DNA of 64,000 nt from Podospora comata (GCA_017354895.1 CP071498.1:558001-622000); one strand, 5' to 3'; counted from the stretch's first letter, positions 32,027 to 44,144 are shown. Made by a program: numbers and translations. The notes: a model not told the origin generated them from the letters alone.

Positions 32027-34338
32027 CTTCTCCAATTTCCAGTATCAATAATACGAATGGTGGTGGTGGTTGGTTCGTTACGAGATATATGTATGCAGGC
32101 GTCAGAGGATGTGTTCTTGGCGGGAGTGCGGAGAAATATGTGGTATCCAAGCCCTTCCACACCTATTCTTCAGCCCAGTGTGCGAATATCTCCAAAAGGA
32201 GGGGAAACAACACGGCCACTCTTGTTAGCTACAGGTTTTGTCTCGATACTCGCAAAGTCGAGATTGGGTGGTGGTGGTCAACTTCAACATAGTGCGTCTC
32301 AAAGGGGGCTTGGCTGTGTGTGTGCTGGTGTTTTATGAGCTGATATATTCGTCAAGATGACGATTTTTGCATTTCCTCAAAGTTTTTGTCGGCCAGGATA
32401 AAACCCGATATGCCGAGGAGGATATAAGCAAGGTTATTGGACGAGAGCGTCTGAGACAACGAGTTCTCGGAGGTTACCACACCAAACAAGAGGGTGTAGA
32501 GGTAAGGTAGGGGTTGACTAACACCTCCTCAGGGGCTGGCTGGCCTCGCGCCCTCGCGTTTATCAAGCAGGGAGCCAGCCAGCCACAGCAGTTATCGCAA
32601 CCCAAAGTAAGGAGGCGTGGTGTGCGCAAGAATGTGTACGTAATGGTGGCTGTTGGTATCTGGATGGTATGGCTGCACCCGGATGAACCGGCACTTGTTT
32701 GGTGCAAGTGTTGGAGATTGGATAGACACAGCCACCGTTTTCTTTCTCAGAGACGTGGCGATGGGCGGGCGGACACTACTGCACCTTGACAGACGACCCA
32801 TAAACTTGCATAATAGGGGTTTGCCGCATGACTACCAGACATCACTCAAGTAAGGGTGATAGATTGCTGAAGATGGATGATGGCCGCCGGGTGCACGACA
32901 TATCGGTGGTAAGCTGTCCGGAGCCGGACCGGACCTGCCCCCGTGCCTCCGGGGGAGCGTTGCATTTGACTTGCAAGATGGGTCATTCCCTTTCTTGGGT
33001 TTGGCTGTTGATGTTTCAGAGATTATGCTGCGTGATACTGTCTATCGTTTGAGCTGCGCCGCTTCGTCTATCTGACATATCTCCCTATGTTCATCACCGT
33101 TGAGAGGAGGGTGCAGATCTGACATACAGTAGGTAGAGTAGATGGGATTATCTGGTACGGTCTCGCACTCTTGCGACCAACATCAAAAAGGCAAGGGTCA
33201 TATGCCGTGCAATAGCCCCCCTATCCGCCGGATTCTCAACAAAGGGGCCGAGTCCGCGCCGTGAAGCACACATATATCAGATATCCCATCTGACATACAT
33301 GAGGGGGGAAAAGTGGGAAAGTGAAAGATTTACATTCTTGCCAATGGATAGGGGGGCTGTACGGTAAGAGAGTGGAATTGGGGAGAGATATGTTGTGTAA
33401 TGGACCCTTTATATGGCTACTTGACGGATCAAGGGACGGGGAGCGTGACTCCGTATTGCTGGAATCGGAGATAGGAGATGATACAGATGAATAAATGTTG
33501 GTGGTGGATTGGATTCTGGTAGTGTGTAGCAAAGTCAGATTCTCATATGAACAGGATAGGTCAGGTGAGAACTGCCATGCCAGGTGATTTCTGTAAGAAA
33601 AATAACAGTCACTTTACCGGTCAAGTTACTTGGTGGGCAATTAGAGATATAAAATGGACTTTCTTGGCGAGTGGAATTGTGTTGGATGAGGTGTTGAATA
33701 GAGAATGTGGTGATGCGTGATCTTGCTACCTAGCGAGAAGAAATCATGATGAGAATGAGCGATGAGAAAAGAAAGAATCCAGGAGAGGGAAGGAGCCAGC
33801 AAGGCAAAAATCCATCTAGGGAAGGCGTCAGTTGAGGTGGGAACCTGTGGGGCAAAGGCACACGAGGGCAGGAGCAAGGCGAGAGAAGGAGCGATGATGG
33901 CGATGATAAGACACGGCTATACCCATCAAGATCCAATGTCAGCCGACCTGAAAGTGGTTGAATATGTTTGTGAGGCACAACTAATGATCAGAGTCTCAAG
34001 AGATAATGAAGAGACTATCAGACAACACAAATCTGAGAATAACGAACTCACCTTCCCTAACACTTCACATACATCATGCATCATCAATATCATGCTCATC
34101 AGGCTTATACCGTGCATATCAGTAAGATGATTTTCATTACCGATCATCATAACCATCATAACCCCCCCCTACCAGCCCCAGTCCCAACCCAAATTACCAA
34201 AAACTCCTACACAATGCGCATACTCGCTCGCTAATGTACCCAGCTCCTCAAAGTATCCATACACAACAAATATAATACAAAAACAAAACAAACTTCCAAA
34301 ATCCCAGCCATATTCATCTGTTTTTTCGACTCCCCTTC

Positions 34339-37044
34339 CTAATCATCCCCCGTCAAATCAACACACTCAACCTCCTCCTCCTCCTCCTCCACTATCCTCC
34401 CCCCAACCCCAACCCCCCCAATCCCCTCATCATCACTCTCCCCAAACAAGTTATCAGCATCAAAGCTACAAGTCGTTCGCTTACCACCACGACTGTAACT
34501 ACCCCTCCCGAGAAAGTTCCCCGTCTTCACAGTAGTAGTACTCGCCACCACAAGCGACGGAGCAGGAAGCGACGCCGTCCTCGACAGCGCCGGCGGCCTG
34601 GAGCGCGGTTTCGGAGAAGACATCAAAACATCATCGTACGCATCCCTGGTATGAGACGGTATCCTCGGTGGAGCGGTAGATTGTCTCAACCCAGCCTTCC
34701 CTCCCGACGGCGACTGCGGTGGTGCTGGTAGCGATGACTTGGGTGCATTGAGTTTGGAGAGTGACGGGAGGTCATCATCGTCAGAGTCGTCGTCATCGTG
34801 GCTATCCTCATCCGATGATAAAAATTCAATAGGAATTGAATAGGCTGGTTTGCTGTTTGTGACAGCAGTGGTGGTGTTTTTGGTGGTTCTCCCAAAGCTT
34901 TTGATGGACTTTTGGGCTGGCGGCGCTTGCTGTTTGGACTTGGGTTGATTCTGTGTTGAGGAGGCTTTGATCGGTATAGCTGCCCCTGTGCCGCTTTTTG
35001 TTCTCTTAAATGGCCTTGTTGCGCTGATGGTTGGCGGTGTTGCGACAACGTCTGACATTTGAGGTCGAATAGGGGACCGGGACAGGTCTGGAGATTGTCG
35101 CTTTGGCCGGATGGGTGTTGTTTGGATTGGTGAAGTACGAGGGGACGAGAGCGCCACAGGTGAAGATGAAATGAGAATTGGTTCGTAATTGGAAGACGAC
35201 GGTGGTAGGGGCCTTGATCGTGAGGAGCTTAAAGTTCTGGTGATCGTAGGGCTGGCTTGAGAACCTGACAACGTCCAGGGGTTGACCTCGGCTGCTGGCT
35301 TGGCTGGTTGTTTTTTGGTGGGTGCTTTTCTGGGTTGTCTGCCTAGGGGTTTTGGGGCTGCTGCTGGTGGCATCGTTGACTGAGGCCGCGCCGCTTGGGT
35401 CGAGGGAGCGGGGTCATCAGTAGCGGGCACAGCATTTTCAACGGCAACGGTAACTGGCTTGCTAACGGTGAAGAACTTCTCGAGCGCCCCGGGTTGCATG
35501 CCACCCTTTGCTTTAGCTGGCTTCTTCGTGGCCGGCTTCGTGGTCTTCTTTCGCTTCTTCGTCTCCCAGTCCTCGACAGTCAAAGGGACGCCGAGTTTCA
35601 ATAGCGTTTCGGGGATCCATGCCAAATCTGGGCCTTCGGGGTCGTATGGCTTTTTCGCCGTCTTCTTAAGCCCTTCCTCCTCTTCCCCATCTTCCTCGCC
35701 AAACTCGTCATCGCTGTTCAGCGCTAACCCACCTCGCCCGTGCTCCTCAACCTCTTCTATTGGCTCATTCGCAAGATCGAGCTTGACGATATCATTTGGC
35801 ACAAAACAGACTCTCAGCTCTGGCGTCTCATCCGTGCTATGGTGAGCACGCCTGGACTTGATGCCCGTGATCAGTGCGCCTTCCTCCTCCGCCATAAGAT
35901 CAGTATCATCGCCATAATCCTTGCCTTCTGACGATCGCTGCAGAAGAGATTGGACCAACAGCCCATGTGCGAGTTTGCGAACCAGATTCACAGCCCCTCC
36001 TCGATACTGCCAGTCGAACGTCTCACCAACAAACTCCCTGAGACCAATAACATCAACTGGAGACGTCATCTTATTAGGGAAATTCGTCTTCAGTTTGTCG
36101 ACCGTGGCTTGCGTCGAGACTACCGGATGGGTATAATACCTAAGAATTTCCAAATCCGGGAAGTCCTCGGGAATCGCCAGTCCTTTATGTTTTGTGCGAA
36201 AATATCCGCTCTCGTTGGTGTCCCATTCATGGCGTAACCTTTCTCGCCACGCTTGAACCCCCTCCTTCCAGCCTGCCTTCTTGATGCCGCATAACTGTTT
36301 GCCAAATCCAGCTCTGGCTGCCTCACAGGCGACTTTTATGCCGCATCCTGGCACACCTTCAGGAAGATAGTCCCCGCCACTCATCAGCGCAACCAGGACC
36401 ATACCCTCCCGATCCAGTCCACTCTCGCCCTTGGCAATTTCCTCCGCGTCGTAAAGTGTGATGTGTGTCGGTACGTTCCCCTTCCCTTCCGCAGTCCAAC
36501 TTCGAAGTGTCTTTCCGCAGCCAAACATGATGGTGTCGACATCTTCGCTCAGCACGGCATCCACCACTCCCTCTCGCTGGAGGAACGCGCATTCAGCCTC
36601 GGCTTCGCCTGGCGCATCGTGTATGGCAAACCCAAAGAGTTTGACCATCCTTTTCGCCATGGAGGTGGCTACCATGTGTCCCGCGCCTCGGGGGCCGCCG
36701 GCGCGTTTGTTGCGCTTGAACGCTGGTTTGTTCGGACCATCAAACACAAAGAGTGGTTGAATCGCTAGAGATAGGAGCCGAACAAGTCGGAAGAATAGTG
36801 TTCGAATGGCGGGGTTGGAGCCGCCGCGGGCAGCTTGGATCTGGAACTGCCATATAGAAATATCGATTGCGAGTCGGAACGGACGTGGGTTTTCGGCTTT
36901 CTCGAGAGTCGTCAAGACGAGCTTGGTCATGGAGATGCGCTCGCCGGGGCCGATTTCTTTGTATATTCTGCCAGGAGCGAATATTAGTACACAAATCTGG
37001 ACGGGAAGTTTTGAATCTGTTTGCATGTACCCTTTGATACCCAT
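34339..37044 (-). CDS. GEN1/Yen1-type Holliday junction resolvase (XPG/FEN1 superfamily)
   Basis: Structure-selective nuclease that cuts Holliday junctions in the nucleus. Exon 1 37044-37031 (only 14 nt, MGIKG), intron 37030-36968 (63 nt, branch TACTAAT, CAG), exon 2 36967-34339; 880 aa. After splicing the N-terminus reads MGIKGIYKEIGPGERISMTK, the XPG N-block start. Acidic active-site residues are present: IDISIWQFQIQAARGG, LFVFDGPNKPAFKRNKR, APGEAEAECAFLQ, VDAVLSEDVDTIMFG and MSGGDYLPEGVPGCG (the GEN1-type variant of the H2TH region). The C-terminal third is disordered, Ser/Pro- and Lys-rich with many SP/TP sites, fitting cell-cycle control as known for Yen1, and ends in an acidic stretch (about VEEEEEEVECVDLTGDD). 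The short first intron has no stop and is a multiple of three, so retention would be translated. It is divergent from the actin-fold gene. Confidence 0.92.
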   Translation of the reverse strand: MGIKGYMQTDSKLPVQICVLIFAPGRIYKEIGPGERISMTKLVLTTLEKAENPRPFRLAIDISIWQFQIQAARGGSNPAIRTLFFRLVRLLSLAIQPLFVFDGPNKPAFKRNKRAGGPRGAGHMVATSMAKRMVKLFGFAIHDAPGEAEAECAFLQREGVVDAVLSEDVDTIMFGCGKTLRSWTAEGKGNVPTHITLYDAEEIAKGESGLDREGMVLVALMSGGDYLPEGVPGCGIKVACEAARAGFGKQLCGIKKAGWKEGVQAWRERLRHEWDTNESGYFRTKHKGLAIPEDFPDLEILRYYTHPVVSTQATVDKLKTNFPNKMTSPVDVIGLREFVGETFDWQYRGGAVNLVRKLAHGLLVQSLLQRSSEGKDYGDDTDLMAEEEGALITGIKSRRAHHSTDETPELRVCFVPNDIVKLDLANEPIEEVEEHGRGGLALNSDDEFGEEDGEEEEGLKKTAKKPYDPEGPDLAWIPETLLKLGVPLTVEDWETKKRKKTTKPATKKPAKAKGGMQPGALEKFFTVSKPVTVAVENAVPATDDPAPSTQAARPQSTMPPAAAPKPLGRQPRKAPTKKQPAKPAAEVNPWTLSGSQASPTITRTLSSSRSRPLPPSSSNYEPILISSSPVALSSPRTSPIQTTPIRPKRQSPDLSRSPIRPQMSDVVATPPTISATRPFKRTKSGTGAAIPIKASSTQNQPKSKQQAPPAQKSIKSFGRTTKNTTTAVTNSKPAYSIPIEFLSSDEDSHDDDDSDDDDLPSLSKLNAPKSSLPAPPQSPSGGKAGLRQSTAPPRIPSHTRDAYDDVLMSSPKPRSRPPALSRTASLPAPSLVVASTTTVKTGNFLGRGSYSRGGKRTTCSFDADNLFGESDDEGIGGVGVGGRIVEEEEEEVECVDLTGDD

Positions 37045-37621
37045 TGTGCCAACTCTTTAACCTTTCAACTGCTGGGTGGTGGCGATTTTACGGGGGGAAG
37101 GGCACCAAAAAATGAGCTCGGTCCTCAAGAGAAGAATCTCCCAAAAGCCATTCTCGTTGGCGCTCCCCAAGGCCGAACCTGATTCGTCAGGCAAAAAAAG
37201 AAGTCGGTCGCGGTGGCAGGACGGAGGTGCGCCGTGAGGCTCTGCTGCCTGGAAGAAACAGACAAAAAAAGGATGATGCGCTTTGTTGACTGGTTGCCTC
37301 TTCAGGATTAGATTGCCAAGGCTGCCAAGCGTTGCTATGGGTGAACCGTTAAGCTGACAGTTGGAGCTTGGTGGGGTGGAAGTGGCTCGGATATATGCAC
37401 ATCATGGGGGACTTGGATGCTGTTATGCAACTACCGAGACGTCACTGCTGGTGAACTCAACAGTCAAACGGTCGAGAAAGCGGCGACATTGGCTTTTGCA
37501 TCATCATGTTCGGAATGTCATGAACAGAAATTGACTTGTAGGCCTTTGAGAGCCACCCAACTACACGAATTGACGACTTTTTTATCTAATTTCACGAGAA
37601 CATCAAGAAAAACAAGTCAAC
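37045..37621. promoter_or_regulatory. shared divergent promoter, GEN1-like and actin-fold genes
   Basis: 577 bp separate the two start codons, so the two genes share one upstream region. No TATA box in a convincing place. Confidence 0.45.
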
Positions 37622-39442
37622 ATGTCTGGCCTGGGTTCCGGCTCTGGAGCGGGAACAACACCTCTCCCCCACCGCTCAGTCGCCAACATCCGCTCCCCAC
37701 ACACCAGCGGCAACACCAATCCGTCAACGCCCTCTTCCAGCAGCCGTCCTGTTCCCACCTCCAGCTTTGGTTCCCCGTCCAGTTTGAGAGCAGATGAAGA
37801 TATCCTCATTCTCGAGCTTGGCTCCCGCAAACTGCAAATAGGGTTCGCCGGGGATGCCTGTCCGAGGGGCACGGTCTGGTTCACCCCATCACAGCTCCGC
37901 CGGGTGGGAGACTTCCGGGACTGGTCCTCCGAGTCCAAAACCAATGTGGACTGGAAGACGAAAAAAGTGACGGGCGAGAAGTGGTGGACCAGGGATCACG
38001 AGCTTTGGGAGTATGATGTGCGGGAGGTCGATCTAGGTCTCATTGGGGACAAGGTAGAGAGGGCGCTCAGAGAAGCTCTTACAAAGTAAGTTACTTGGCC
38101 ATAACTCTGCTTACAATAGAGCCACAGCTAACCTGGAAACAGATACATGCTGATTGATTCTCGGCCACGGAGAATGGCGTGCGTGCTGCCCTCTAGCCTT
38201 CCTCTTCCCATGTTATCGGCAGTACTAGACAGCCTCTTTACACGGTTTCAGCCGCCCACCATATCGCTGTTTTCGTCCCCCGTTGCACTGACAGTCGGTG
38301 CTGGGGTTCGTTCTGCTCTGATTGTTGATCTCGGTTGGAGGGAGACAGTTGTTACCAGTGTTTACGAGTTTCGCGAAGTCAACACCAAGCGTAGTGTTCG
38401 TGGGGGGAGATTCCTTGTGGAACAGACACACAAACTTCTCGCCAGACACCTCCCCGAAAATCAGAAAAAGAAGGAGGGCACAACCTCCGAAGATACCCAA
38501 GATTACGACCTGAGCTTTGAAGAATGCAACGACATTGCTACTCGGATGGTTTGGTGCAAGCCACATCTATCTTCTCCCAAAGCTCACAAATCAAAGGAAG
38601 GTCTGCCCACCCTCCACGAACAAGATGAATCAGACTCTACGGAAGCCGAGTCCCCAACTGAGGCCTCAAAGACGGCCAGAATTCCACTGCAATCATGTCG
38701 ATCACCGACCACGATAGAACTTCCCTGGGCAGCCCTTGCAGAACCCAGCGAGAATGCCTTCTTTGACTCCCAGTACTCAGAGAGCAGCTTTGACGATCAT
38801 GAGCTACCTTTGCCTCTGCTTGTCTACCGCAGTCTTCTGCAGCTACCCCTGGATGTTCGGGCACTTTGCATGTCTCGCATCATTTTCACGGGTGGCTGTG
38901 CTAGCGTTTTGGGACTACGTGGCCGTATTTTTGACGAAGTTTCCAAGCTGATAGAGGAGAGAGGATGGGACGGTGTCCAAGGAAAGGGAGCAGACCAGAT
39001 GCGGGCTAATCCAAAGCTGCAGGGCAAAAGGGGCAGTCGGCCAGCGGTTAGTGGTCCTACTGGTGTCACCAGCCCGCCGGAAGCCGTCGGTGGTCAAGAG
39101 CAGGATGGGGTCTGGCACGATGCAGCCAATACTGCCCACGAAGCCTGTCCTGTCGAAGAGCAACTCGTGCGAGGGCAGGATAAGAGACCAAGGGTGCAGG
39201 GGAAGATGAGGGTCATTGAGTCTGTCGGGGCGTGGAGTGGAGCAAGCCTGATAGCGCACCTTAAGGCGGCGCCTATTTCTACTATTGAACGCGAGGTTTG
39301 GTTGCAGTATGGTGCCTCAGGAGCGAGCAAGCCCAGCGAGGTTGATCAGAAGTCAGCCAGACAGAGCTTTGGGCCAGGCGGCCTTATCAGGGGGTCTGCT
39401 GCTAATAACTCCTGGACATTGGGGGTTTGGGGTGTGAATTAG
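37622..39442 (+). CDS. actin-fold protein, probably dynactin subunit Arp10/Arp11
   Basis: Exon 1 37622-38085, intron 38086-38142 (GTAAGT, branch GCTAAC, CAG), exon 2 38143-39442; 587 aa. The actin-like phosphate-1 region is ILILELGSRKLQIGFAGD. The second half of the fold shows ALIVDLGWRETVVTSVYEF, RSVRGGRFLVEQTHKLL, and late IIFTGGCASVLGLRGRIFDEV, then ESVGAWSGASLIAHLKAAP and REVWLQYG. That pattern matches the divergent fungal Arp10/Arp11 subunits that cap the pointed end of the dynactin filament (Neurospora ro-7 encodes such a protein). The N-terminal 55 residues are Ser/Pro/Thr-rich and disordered. A large linker (about 270-330) is inserted, as in divergent ARPs. A nuclear ARP or another actin-fold protein cannot be excluded. 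Confidence 0.7.
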
Positions 39443-41181
39443 GTGATGGCCATCACCATCTCGTCTTACACCCTCAAATACCCCTTGCCATTCTTGTGTC
39501 TTTATTTCTGGTTTATCCCAGGGGGATAGCCGCTGTCACAGTACTTATTTTAGGTAGATATTACCCCGCAAGTGCGGTGCAGTGCAGAACAAATAGTATT
39601 CATAATTCTTTCTTCTCTTTCTTAGTTGTCTTTATTCCTCCTTCCACCTAGATTCTTCCAGGCAGCGGTTGCAGAGGAAGCCGACCGGACTGTCGGGACC
39701 GCGTGGCATGCAAGAGAAGGAACTTACCCACAATAATACCCGTTCCATCTCCAAGTCGTTCTTTCTGAGCATGGCAGCCTCCATCAAGATCGGCCGTTCG
39801 GTTGCCGTTCACCACACGTTCCTGCATTCTTGGATGACCAGGCAATGTCGCCCTTTCCCCATGTGCCCCTGAAGGGGGCCATGCTCCGTGCTCCGGTCTT
39901 TTATCAGGAGAAGGAAAGCACGAGAGGGCACTCCAAAGGGTACCTGAATTGTCTGGAGACGATGACCCCAACCTGGCTTTTAGGTTCTCCCTCTTTTTTC
40001 CCCATTGCCATCATCATCCAGCTTCTGCTTCTCCCTCTTCTACCAACCGCAGTCATTCATCTTCGTTACTGTCTGCTGCTACTGCTGCTGTTTGCAGCCT
40101 TAGCAAGACGCTGTGTTTCCTTCATTGACCGATTTTGCTTTTTGGTCCGCATCAACAACTACTTCTCGGCGCCCATAACCACCTGTTGGCGTTCGAAGCC
40201 ATTTCCCACAATCAATCACGAAACTCAACCCGGAACCCACCGGACGATACCCGGTCCTGCCTTTCCTGGACTCTTCGGCGCTTTCCCGGATAAAACACCC
40301 AGACTCGATACAATTGTGTTGAAAACAGCGACCGACACTCTCTCGCGAAACGACTGTTGGAACATAGGGGCTCACTGAGGTCAACAATCTACCGCTTCTA
40401 GTGCTTTTCGCATCTTGTGCTAGAACTTGGTAAGTGGAAGAGTTTGTTTCTATCAGAGGTCCTTTTCACCCCACCATCCTTGCGATGTTTTGGTTGTCCC
40501 CGGAAACGACGAAGACATCATCACCGGCCCCGGCCCCGGCCCCAGTCACCGTGGAAGTCGGCCCTTCCTCCGGCAGAGGTGCCCTTCCATCTCCGTACTC
40601 TGCTCTTCCACCCCGCTTTCTCTTCTCCGTTGCCCTCCTCCACATCTCCCTTCACCACCAACACCCCTCCCTCATCTGGTTGATCGCATCCATTGTTGGA
40701 GCCATCTTCCTCTTCATGGGCATTTGCTCCACCTCTGTTCCTCTTGAACGCTCCAATGAATCGGGCGTTCAACACACAACCCTACCAGACCGTGATGACG
40801 GGCAGAACAGGCAACTTCATCAGGCAGATGACGCGGCTGCAGTATCATGATTTTGCTGTTCCTAAACCGTGGTCCCATGCTCTCAACCACCATTTGTATG
40901 CCGAGAGACGCAAGTGCCGGTTTATTGACATTGTTGGCGAGGGGGCCTGCTGGGTCTCGAGAGTCGCTCGAGACATGTTGCCCGTATTCTTGGTTTCCCA
41001 GTTGGAAAACCAAAAACTGACCGAGGAAGGCAGCCCTTTTGTTTTGGTCACGACTCTGGTCGCCTTTGTCAGTTTGCATCTCGAGACACGACATTCAGTC
41101 AGCGGACACCCAACTCTGTTTCATTGGACATCAGAAGACAACCGTCGCTCGTACTCGCTTTTCGCAGTCCTCAACATCGAC
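39443..41181. other. intergenic and leader of the eIF4E-motif protein gene
   Basis: 1.7 kb. The last part is open in the frame of the next gene from about 40690. However, a clear acceptor (TTTTCGCAG, ending 41167) lies 14 nt before the ATG at 41182, so this is better read as 5' UTR with an intron than as coding sequence. A 182-codon frame at 39830-40378 has no domain. Confidence 0.4.
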
Positions 41182-44144
41182 ATGCCGGCTCACAGGTACA
41201 CGATCGACGAGCTTATGGCCATCCGGGGCGTCCCGGTGCCGGTGCCTGCTCGCATGTCGGCTCTGGCCAACAATCCCGAGCTTGGTATGTTGAACTTGGA
41301 TATACATGTCTTGAGCCCCTAGCTAAATTATGAACAGCCGACGTGGTCCGCGAGTCTGGAAGCGAGTCATCGTCAGGCTACAAGCCTACGACTGGCAAGA
41401 ATCGAGACGACTCGTCCACCGCCTCTGATGAGCTCCTTTTCAAAGGCAACATCAGTCGCCGAGCATTGCGCGATGCTACTCGTGGCTCAGCTCGAGGATC
41501 GGGCCATGAGTCCAACTTTTTCCCCATGAGAGAGCCTCTCCGCCAGACAGTGCCCCAGCCTGCACTTCCTGTACAGTCTGCTCGTGAGAACGCCCGAACT
41601 GCCACTCCCTTGGGAGCTCCCATGGCCCCACCCATGGTTGCCCCCATGACTGCCCCCAATTCTGCCTCCACAGTTGCTCGGGAAACAGCCCACGACCAGC
41701 AGCGCCCAACTGAGTGGAGAATCCACGGTCGAAGTGACTCAGATGCCAACATCCCCGAGCCTATTCCGGCACCTGCTGGTGACATTGCCCAGAGGAGCGA
41801 GGGTTTCAAGCGCTTCTACAAGGCTGTCGTGTCTCCCACCCACGTCCGTGTTACAGCTGGTGGCCGTATCGTCCCAAATACTCGAGGGCCGCCCTCTCCG
41901 ACAAACAAGCGAGCGACTGATCACGCCGCCACCATCGAAAACATGGGCTTGAGCGACAAGAACGCCCAAGGGAAATTGCCGACTAACCAGCTTCCCATGG
42001 GGCAGCCGATTCCTATCGTGCCGCAGTTTCTTCCTGGCTATCCTCCTGGCTTTCAGCCGATGCAACCTCCCATGTCCTTTGTCCCGATGGCATTCAGTTC
42101 GCACATGCCCCAAGGCTTTCAATTTGCTCAACCCCCAGTCACGCCGGCTGCTATGGCTCCTGTAGCCTCAGGAAGCGCCTCGACTTCCAAGGACAATGCT
42201 GACCTCAAGGCCTTCGATTCCCAGAGCGCCAGTCACCTACCGGGCGACAAGCAGGACAAGCCAAAGATATCGCCTCCAGAGTGGTTTGACTACACGAAGC
42301 CCTACTTTTACAACGGTCAGATCATCTACCCCGTTGGGAACATGTCTACATCGCTTGCCAACCCCATGGGTGGTCCCATGATGCCTATGCAGATGGTCAG
42401 CGTTCCTCAAGGCGCCCCGTCTCAGCTGCAAGCCCCCATGATGCATCCTGCCTTGCCTCATGGGGGAAGCCAGATGATGGCCGGATCTTCGTTTTCACCG
42501 CCCAGCCACGGCCCGCATCAGATCCACGGAGGCGCTCATCCCATCATACCAGCCAACTTGAACTTTGCGGCGCCAAATATGGCTCCTCCCCCATCGTCGA
42601 TTAGGCGCAGCGAGATTACGAGAAAGCAGATCGCCGGTTTCAAGCACGCCCTCAAGTACCACGAGGATCAATTGCAGTATAATCGTCATCAGATCGACGA
42701 GAGGGAGATGGAGATGAAGGCCCAGCAGTACCGAGACCACATTGCTCACTTTGAGACGGTTCTCAAGCAGCAGCTTGAGGCTGAGGCTGAGACCCTGGAC
42801 CACAAGAAGCCAGAAGTTGGCCGAAACGATCTTGCTCAACAGAAAGCCGAGGGAAGCGTCTCTGGCGACACGGGAGTCCAGCAAAGCCAGCATGAGTCGG
42901 AAGATGCTGTTCGACGAAGGGCCGCTTGCGGCCACCAGGGTATCAATATAAATATCGGCGATGGTGGCAATGCAGTCTTTCAGCGCCCCATTGCTGCGAA
43001 CCGGTCCTATGGCGAACCTTCCAGACAGACAGGAATCCCCAGTGAAGCCGTCCTGGCTCCCGCTTTTGAACCCGGCGGCAGAACATTGCACGAGATCGCG
43101 AACGAGTCCAATGAGCGACTCAAGTCGGAAGGAGTTTGGAAATATGGCCCTGGTATTCAGAACATACCAAGCCGGGGTGTCAGCCGGTCTTTCAATCCGT
43201 CGCTGTCGCATCAGTCTGACCGCCCCGAGGGAAGCTCGAGTTCTGCCAGCGTTTCGGGACAGGGCGGCTCGGCAGAGGCTTTTGGTACCTCCAGATCTGC
43301 CAAGGGCAAGGGTGTTGACAGAGGCGGTGGGAGCAGTGGCTATTCCAGGTCAAGCTTTGGAGTGCCATATCTCCTTGGGACTCTTCCCAAGGGTTTCGAT
43401 CCCCGCAAGGCTACTGATCACGACTACATTTACACTCGCCCTCTGAACGAGGATGAGGTTCGCGCCCGCTACCTGTATTGGGGGAAAGCACCCAAGTCTG
43501 CCATGAGAGGGCTTCCCAAGTATGACGGAAAGCACTTCTACCCCCCTTCTCCCGTCCAGGAACCCAGCAGCCCGGTTACGGCCCATCGCAACCCCACCGC
43601 CCGTTCCGATGCCGAGCACGCCTATCGGCAGACCAAGTCTGACCAAGATCCCTTTCGCCCCATGACTCCGGTTCATGATTCGATTTCCAAGCCAGTAGGG
43701 GCAAGCGAGGATGGATATGCCATGGGCAGGCTCACGCGCAACGTCTCTTTTGAGACTCAGGTCGACAGCAGTGGTCTTGAAGACGTGCCAGTGGGTGATT
43801 CTATTGATGTTCCAGAGACGGGGACAATCTTGCGGAACCGTGAGAATAGCGCGGATGCAGGCTCTATTGGGTCGACTGACCGGCGCTCGGAGAGATCTGG
43901 GTATGGCCCCGTCCCCGGCCCCTCCTCCTCATATGGCTCTCTGCCTGACCCATATGCCCATTTCTTTTCCAGTCCCCAATATCGCGTCTATGGACACACT
44001 GACACAATGATGCAGCGCGAGACTCTGGCAGACCGTTTTGAAGAAGGGTCCGACGATCAGCGCGGTTTCATCGACTACGGCACAGGCAGTTCTGCCTCTT
44101 CACTATTCGGGTCACGCAGCGGCTTCCCTAAGCCCTTCGATTAG
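41182..44144 (+). CDS. large disordered protein with N-terminal eIF4E-binding motif
   Basis: Exon 1 41182-41284, intron 41285-41337 (GTATGT...CAG), exon 2 41338-44144; 969 aa. The N-terminus MPAHRYTIDELMAIRGVPVP contains YTIDELM, an exact YX4L-phi eIF4E-binding motif, in a setting like that of animal 4E-T (HRYTKEELL). The rest is low-complexity: Pro/Met/Gln-rich stretches (GAPMAPPMVAPM, FQPMQPPMSF), one helical segment (about RKQIAGFKHALKYHEDQLQY and QYRDHIAHFETVLKQQLEAE), and short conserved-looking blocks (ATDHDYIYTRPLNEDEVRAR, YLYWGKAPKSAMRGLPKYDG). This suggests a translation repressor or P-body protein acting on cap-bound eIF4E; that is inference. The frame ends at TAG 44142-44144, but the next 59 codons in the +1 frame (to 44322) look coding, so the true C-terminus may be longer. 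The start at 41182 follows a fungal-type leader (TCAACATCGACATG). Confidence 0.7.

Larger units (their letters stand above)
26952..34338. other. gene-poor stretch, 7.4 kb
   Basis: Lies between the 5' end of the kinase and the 3' end of the GEN1-like gene, both minus. The first 1 kb or so is the kinase promoter and leader, with uORFs; the last 200 nt is probably the GEN1 3' UTR. In between, all frames are short, lack domains, and cannot be joined through convincing splice sites. The stretch has a TG microsatellite at 31994-32026 and no recognisable transposon ends. It may hold non-coding transcripts or decayed sequence. Confidence 0.4.

Noticed and set aside
31825-32338. Overlapping plus-strand frames of 136-155 codons
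   Set aside because: They run through the TG microsatellite and encode Cys/Val repeats; no coding character.
39830-40378. 182-codon plus-strand frame
   Set aside because: Hydrophobic low-complexity reading of a CT-rich leader; no homology recognised and no splice link.
40693-41181. In-frame N-terminal extension of the eIF4E-motif protein
   Set aside because: A strong intron acceptor lies 14 nt before the ATG at 41182 and the upstream reading lacks coding character, so it is treated as 5' UTR.
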